In this document: in pieces, positions 61,703-64,000 of the stretch
Position numbering within the stretch: the stretch's first letter is position 1
Layout of the letters: each line of letters starts with the position of its first letter
Assembly: GCA_019638485.1 (NCBI GenBank)
Contig: JAHBTP010000001.1
Location: forward strand, 434,001-498,000
Source: Ferruginibacter sp.
GTDB taxonomy: Bacteria; Bacteroidota; Bacteroidia; Chitinophagales; Chitinophagaceae
Length of the DNA stretch: 64,000 bases
Reading direction: 5' to 3'
Translations under genes and position numbers: made by a program
Notes under the pieces: model-generated
The model's database searches: none
The model's input: only the letters and a program-made list of their open reading frames with translations
Told to the model about the DNA's origin: nothing

Positions 61703-61976
61703 CAATGAGGAAATCATCGCCCATAAGGAAATGATTGCGCAGCTAAAAAACCGTATTGAAAGCATATTGAAAAACTATCGCCCTGTAATGAACGGGGAAA
61801 TATACCTATCAGGGGAAGATGTGTGCAAGCTGCTCCATATCAGCAAGCGGACTTTACAGCAATACCGGGATGACAATATACTGCCGTATATACAGATAGG
61901 CGGTAAGATTATTTACAAGGAAAGCGATATTCTGACTATACTGGAGCAGAACTACAACTCACAGAAAACACATTGA
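61683..61976 (+). CDS. Small HTH_17 protein (second pair, second member)
   Basis: 97 residues from ATG 61683; winged HTH IYLSGEDVCKLLHISKRTLQQYRDDNILPYIQIGGKIIYKESDILTIL. Translationally coupled to the preceding gene. Confidence 0.85.
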   Translation: MDLFTNDNEEIIAHKEMIAQLKNRIESILKNYRPVMNGEIYLSGEDVCKLLHISKRTLQQYRDDNILPYIQIGGKIIYKESDILTILEQNYNSQKTH

Positions 61977-62023
61977 CTGTAACCTTTTTTGTCATATATG
62001 CTATCAAAAAGGAATGAGTTTAG

Positions 62024-62031
62024 TATCTTTG
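62024..62031 (+). promoter_or_regulatory. -7 box of the structured leader/small RNA
   Basis: TATCTTTG, an exact match to TAnnTTTG. No clear -33 TTTG at 19-21 bp upstream. Confidence 0.5.
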
Positions 62032-62037
62032 TTTGTA

Positions 62038-62222
62038 GAAAATATAGAAAATACTTAAAGTGTTTTTGCTTTAAGTTCCGCATTAGAAACTGGTAATTTT
62101 TAAAACCCCGGAACAGATAAGTAAGAACGCTCACGTTATAGGCGTGGGCGCTCGCTTATTTGGGGGTCAGGCGTACCAGTGCCTTAATGCCAGTAAGTGT
62201 GGTTGCCTGCGCCTTATTTTTT
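62038..62222 (+). ncRNA. Candidate small RNA or attenuating 5' leader
   Basis: Starts ~7 bp after the -7 box. Hairpin 1 at 62122-62158 (TAAG/CTTA, CGC/GCG, CACG/CGTG). Hairpin 2 at 62168-62214 with alternative pairings (CAGGC/GCCTG or AGGCG/CGCCT, both with ACCA/TGGT), then a T7 run at 62216-62222. The T run after a stem indicates a terminator, so it may end as a free RNA or attenuate the downstream two genes. Confidence 0.5.
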
Positions 62223-62256
62223 TGCAGGTTCCACTAACTTAATAAACATTAAGATT

Positions 62257-62523
62257 ATGGAAAGCAAAGACAACTTTTACCCAGATTTTGACCTCCCTGC
62301 GTCGCAACTATCAGCTTTCTCTCTCTGCATAGATGTCTTTATTATATCTCTCATAAATGGGGAAATTGTACGTTTCAAACCTAAAGAAATAGCACACTTT
62401 AAAGAATGGCTTTGCCGTTTTAATGTTAGGGATATTGCCGTTAATGATGGCATACCTCACGTGTATAAAAGGGTTAATTTATCTAAACCCGGATTTTTTA
62501 AACTTATTAAAAGAAGAAAATGA
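62257..62523 (+). CDS. Hypothetical protein
   Basis: 88 residues from ATG 62257. Sequence shows FYPDFDLPASQLSAF, GEIVRFKPKEIAHFKEWL, and a basic end. No family I recognise. Its stop overlaps the start of the response regulator gene (ATGA), so both are translated together. Confidence 0.65.
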   Translation: MESKDNFYPDFDLPASQLSAFSLCIDVFIISLINGEIVRFKPKEIAHFKEWLCRFNVRDIAVNDGIPHVYKRVNLSKPGFFKLIKRRK

Positions 62524-62957
62524 GCAAAGAACCAACAATTAAGATAGCATTTATAGATGACCACGACCTGCTAAGAAAGGGCATTTGTGATTTTCTGACA
62601 GGCTACGGATTTGAAGTATTATTTGAAGCGGAAAACGGAAAGTCTGCTATCGACAAAATTGCGCTCTGTGCATATCTTCCTGACCTCTGCATCGTTGATG
62701 TGAGTATGCCTGTTATGAATGGTTTTGAAACCACAAAAAGATTACTGGAAATGTACCCTCAATTAAAGATACTGGCATTCAGTGTCAATGATGATGAAAA
62801 GGACGTTATAAAAATGCTTGAAAACGGTGCTAACGGTTACGTCCTTAAAGGAGCCGACCCTGACGAATTAAAAAAGGCGGTGGAAGTTATTTATAACGGT
62901 GGGCAATACTTTAGTGCAGGTGTTTCCGAAATTGCACAGGACTATTACAAAAATTAA
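62520..62957 (+). CDS. Receiver-only response regulator
   Basis: 145 residues, a single CheY-like receiver domain with no output domain. The acidic pair is in AFIDDHDLL, the phospho-acceptor Asp in CIVDVSMPVMNGFE, the Thr/Ser in LAFSVNDDE, and the Lys in VLKGADPDEL. The sequence ends as NarL/FixJ regulators do just before their LuxR HTH, so the HTH is lost or never present. No histidine kinase is in the window. Confidence 0.92.
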   Translation: MSKEPTIKIAFIDDHDLLRKGICDFLTGYGFEVLFEAENGKSAIDKIALCAYLPDLCIVDVSMPVMNGFETTKRLLEMYPQLKILAFSVNDDEKDVIKMLENGANGYVLKGADPDELKKAVEVIYNGGQYFSAGVSEIAQDYYKN

Positions 62958-62962
62958 TTTTA

Positions 62963-63265
62963 TTAAAGGCGGTCTTTTTCCTCAATGGATAAGGCATCGG
63001 CAATGTCGTTTAACAGCTTTTGCTGCTCTTCTGATTTCCAACTATCACTACCTGCAAAAGTATCATCGCAATCTGCCAGTTTTTCGTATGCCCGCTTCAG
63101 TAGTTCCTGGAGCTTTAAAATATCGTCTTCCATCGCTTTGCTGTTGGTTGAACGTAAAATTAATAATATTCCAAATATAACAAATGGGATAACGAATATC
63201 CCACGCAATAATGTCGCAATCTCTTTGATGAAAATGTAAGGAAAGGGGCTTGTGTGGCGGCACAT
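62963..63265 (-). CDS. Small membrane-anchored hypothetical protein
   Basis: 100 residues; one hydrophobic segment (LRGIFVIPFVIFGILLIL) then a helical acidic domain (EDDILKLQELLKRAYEKLADC...SEEQQKLLNDIADALS). Convergent with the response regulator gene. Unknown function. Confidence 0.6.
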   Translation of the reverse strand: MCRHTSPFPYIFIKEIATLLRGIFVIPFVIFGILLILRSTNSKAMEDDILKLQELLKRAYEKLADCDDTFAGSDSWKSEEQQKLLNDIADALSIEEKDRL

Positions 63266-63336
63266 TTTGTCAATGGGATTGCACCGATTGAATGCAAAAA
63301 GACTGCGCCGACCATCGGGAGGATCTGTCTTTTTGC

Positions 63337-63359
63337 CGCCCGATTTTTCAGGTCGGGCG
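63337..63359. terminator. Possible terminator hairpin
   Basis: CGCCCGA (63337-63343) pairs with TCGGGCG (63353-63359), nine-base loop; no strong T run follows on the minus strand. Confidence 0.4.
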
Positions 63360-63368
63360 ACTGTTATT

Positions 63369-63701
63369 TTAGCTTATGGTTTTTAAATACTCGTCGTAAC
63401 GTTCCGTTATATCCTTGCCTTTCCTGAAAGTGTCTTTTGTATAGCTGTAATGCTCTTCAAAAAACTTTACTTCTTTGGTGGTAAGGTCTATGGTATAGCG
63501 GTAGTCTGCATTTGCCCGCCTTTCATCCATTGTGCAATGCTCTTTCAGCATTTCGAGTTCCTGCTCACTGTTATCAAGGGATAACAAGGGCAAAAAAAGC
63601 CTTTCAACGATATAGCCCTGTTCGGGTGCGCTGCTGCTGTCTGCAACGCATATCAGGGATATGCCGTTGCTCAATTTGATATGAAGATTTGAACGTGTCA
63701 T
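63369..63701 (-). CDS. Hypothetical protein
   Basis: A 110-residue soluble protein; beta-rich N-terminus (LHIKLSNGISLICVADSS), then helical acidic part and YTIDLTTKEVKFFEEHYSY. No recognised family. 25 bp downstream of the edge gene on the same strand. Confidence 0.6.
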   Translation of the reverse strand: MTRSNLHIKLSNGISLICVADSSSAPEQGYIVERLFLPLLSLDNSEQELEMLKEHCTMDERRANADYRYTIDLTTKEVKFFEEHYSYTKDTFRKGKDITERYDEYLKTIS

Positions 63702-63726
63702 TGTTTAAAATTTTAAATAGTGGTTA

Positions 63727-64000
63727 CTAAATAGCTAAGTCTAAAAGGTTATTTGCCATTTTTCCATCTTCCGTAAAAAGGTACTCGTTTGCTTCAAAGA
63801 CTTCCTTTAAACTTTTGTCGCTTGTTTCAAATTCGTACTGTCTTTCCAGTGATTTGTATAAATAGCTATTCAGCCGATTGAGGCAACCCCTTAACCATTT
63901 GTCTAACTTTTCTAATTCATAGTCGATATTCGGCTGCAAGGTGTCCCTGCTCGGTATGTAATGATAATCCGTCCACGTTTCAAGCCAGTAACCCCTGTTT
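63727..64000 (-). CDS. Hypothetical protein (5' end outside window)
   Basis: The frame continues to the right edge (GYWLETWTDYHYIPSRD precedes LQPNIDYELEKLDKWL), so at least 90 residues are visible and the true start is beyond the window. A TTG at 63939 is not needed as start. Helical (LEKLDKWLRGCLNRLNSYLYKSLERQYEFE). No recognised family. Confidence 0.55.
   Translation of the reverse strand, partial: NRGYWLETWTDYHYIPSRDTLQPNIDYELEKLDKWLRGCLNRLNSYLYKSLERQYEFETSDKSLKEVFEANEYLFTEDGKMANNLLDLAI

Noticed and set aside
1..64000. CRISPR array or rRNA genes
   Set aside because: No regularly spaced repeats with unique spacers of CRISPR length and no rRNA sequence were seen; the 10-bp decamer arrays are too short-period for CRISPR.
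5448..64000. Tyrosine integrase of the ICE
   Set aside because: No protein with the R-H-R-Y pattern is visible; if present it must lie beyond the right edge.

Overview
The window comes from a Bacteroidota chromosome, probably of the Chitinophagaceae/Sphingobacteriales kind (inferred from DUF2911, PIG-L/sodium-symporter pairing, Bacteroidota -7 boxes of the form TAnnTTTG, and the Tra protein families). Bases 1 to about 5120 are ordinary AT-rich host chromosome: the end of a PIG-L type deacetylase, a sodium:solute symporter, a DUF2911 protein, a SAM hydroxide adenosyltransferase-like protein, a short-chain dehydrogenase and a tRNA-Lys(UUU). From about 5120 to the right edge the sequence is an integrative and conjugative element (ICE) of the CTnDOT-like Bacteroidota family. 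Its right end lies outside the window.

ICE left part (5.1-8.2 kb): a large serine recombinase next to the tRNA-Lys gene, then an RteC-family regulator. Cargo (8.2-31.5 kb): a copper/heavy-metal homeostasis island, nearly all on the minus strand. It holds small HMA chaperones, a metal-binding lipoprotein, an MFS exporter, a multicopper oxidase with an added barrel-like domain, DUF3347, an RND/MFP/TolC pump, an azurin-like cupredoxin, a Cys-rich four-helix copper protein, a CDF exporter, the CopA P-type ATPase, a 2Fe-2S flavin reductase, and 4-hydroxyphenylpyruvate dioxygenase with a cyclase-like DUF2652 protein. Three AraC-type regulators lie in the island; two carry an N-terminal HMA metal-binding domain.

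ICE core (31.7-62 kb): a second RteC; an excision-type operon of two small HTH proteins, DUF3945 and topoisomerase III; an ORF6N protein; DUF1896; an 1816-residue methylase-helicase; mobA-mobB-mobC on the minus strand; then traA to traQ in the usual order on the plus strand. A second pair of HTH proteins, a structured leader or small RNA, a receiver-only response regulator and small unknown genes follow.

The most interesting result is regulatory. (1) Thirteen copies of a 39-bp operator made of two direct half-sites (core ATATCACAA) exactly 21 bp apart lie in the copper island. Twelve of them stand exactly 19 bp from a -7-like box and overlap the -33 position. This is classic AraC activator geometry, so the HMA-AraC proteins are likely one-component copper activators of an island-wide regulon. 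(2) Six promoters of the conjugation core carry another unrelated array, three to five GCC-starting decamers with 10-bp period, always with the same 22-bp gap to a -7 box. This points to a second, element-wide regulator. I know of no description of either architecture, but I could not search.
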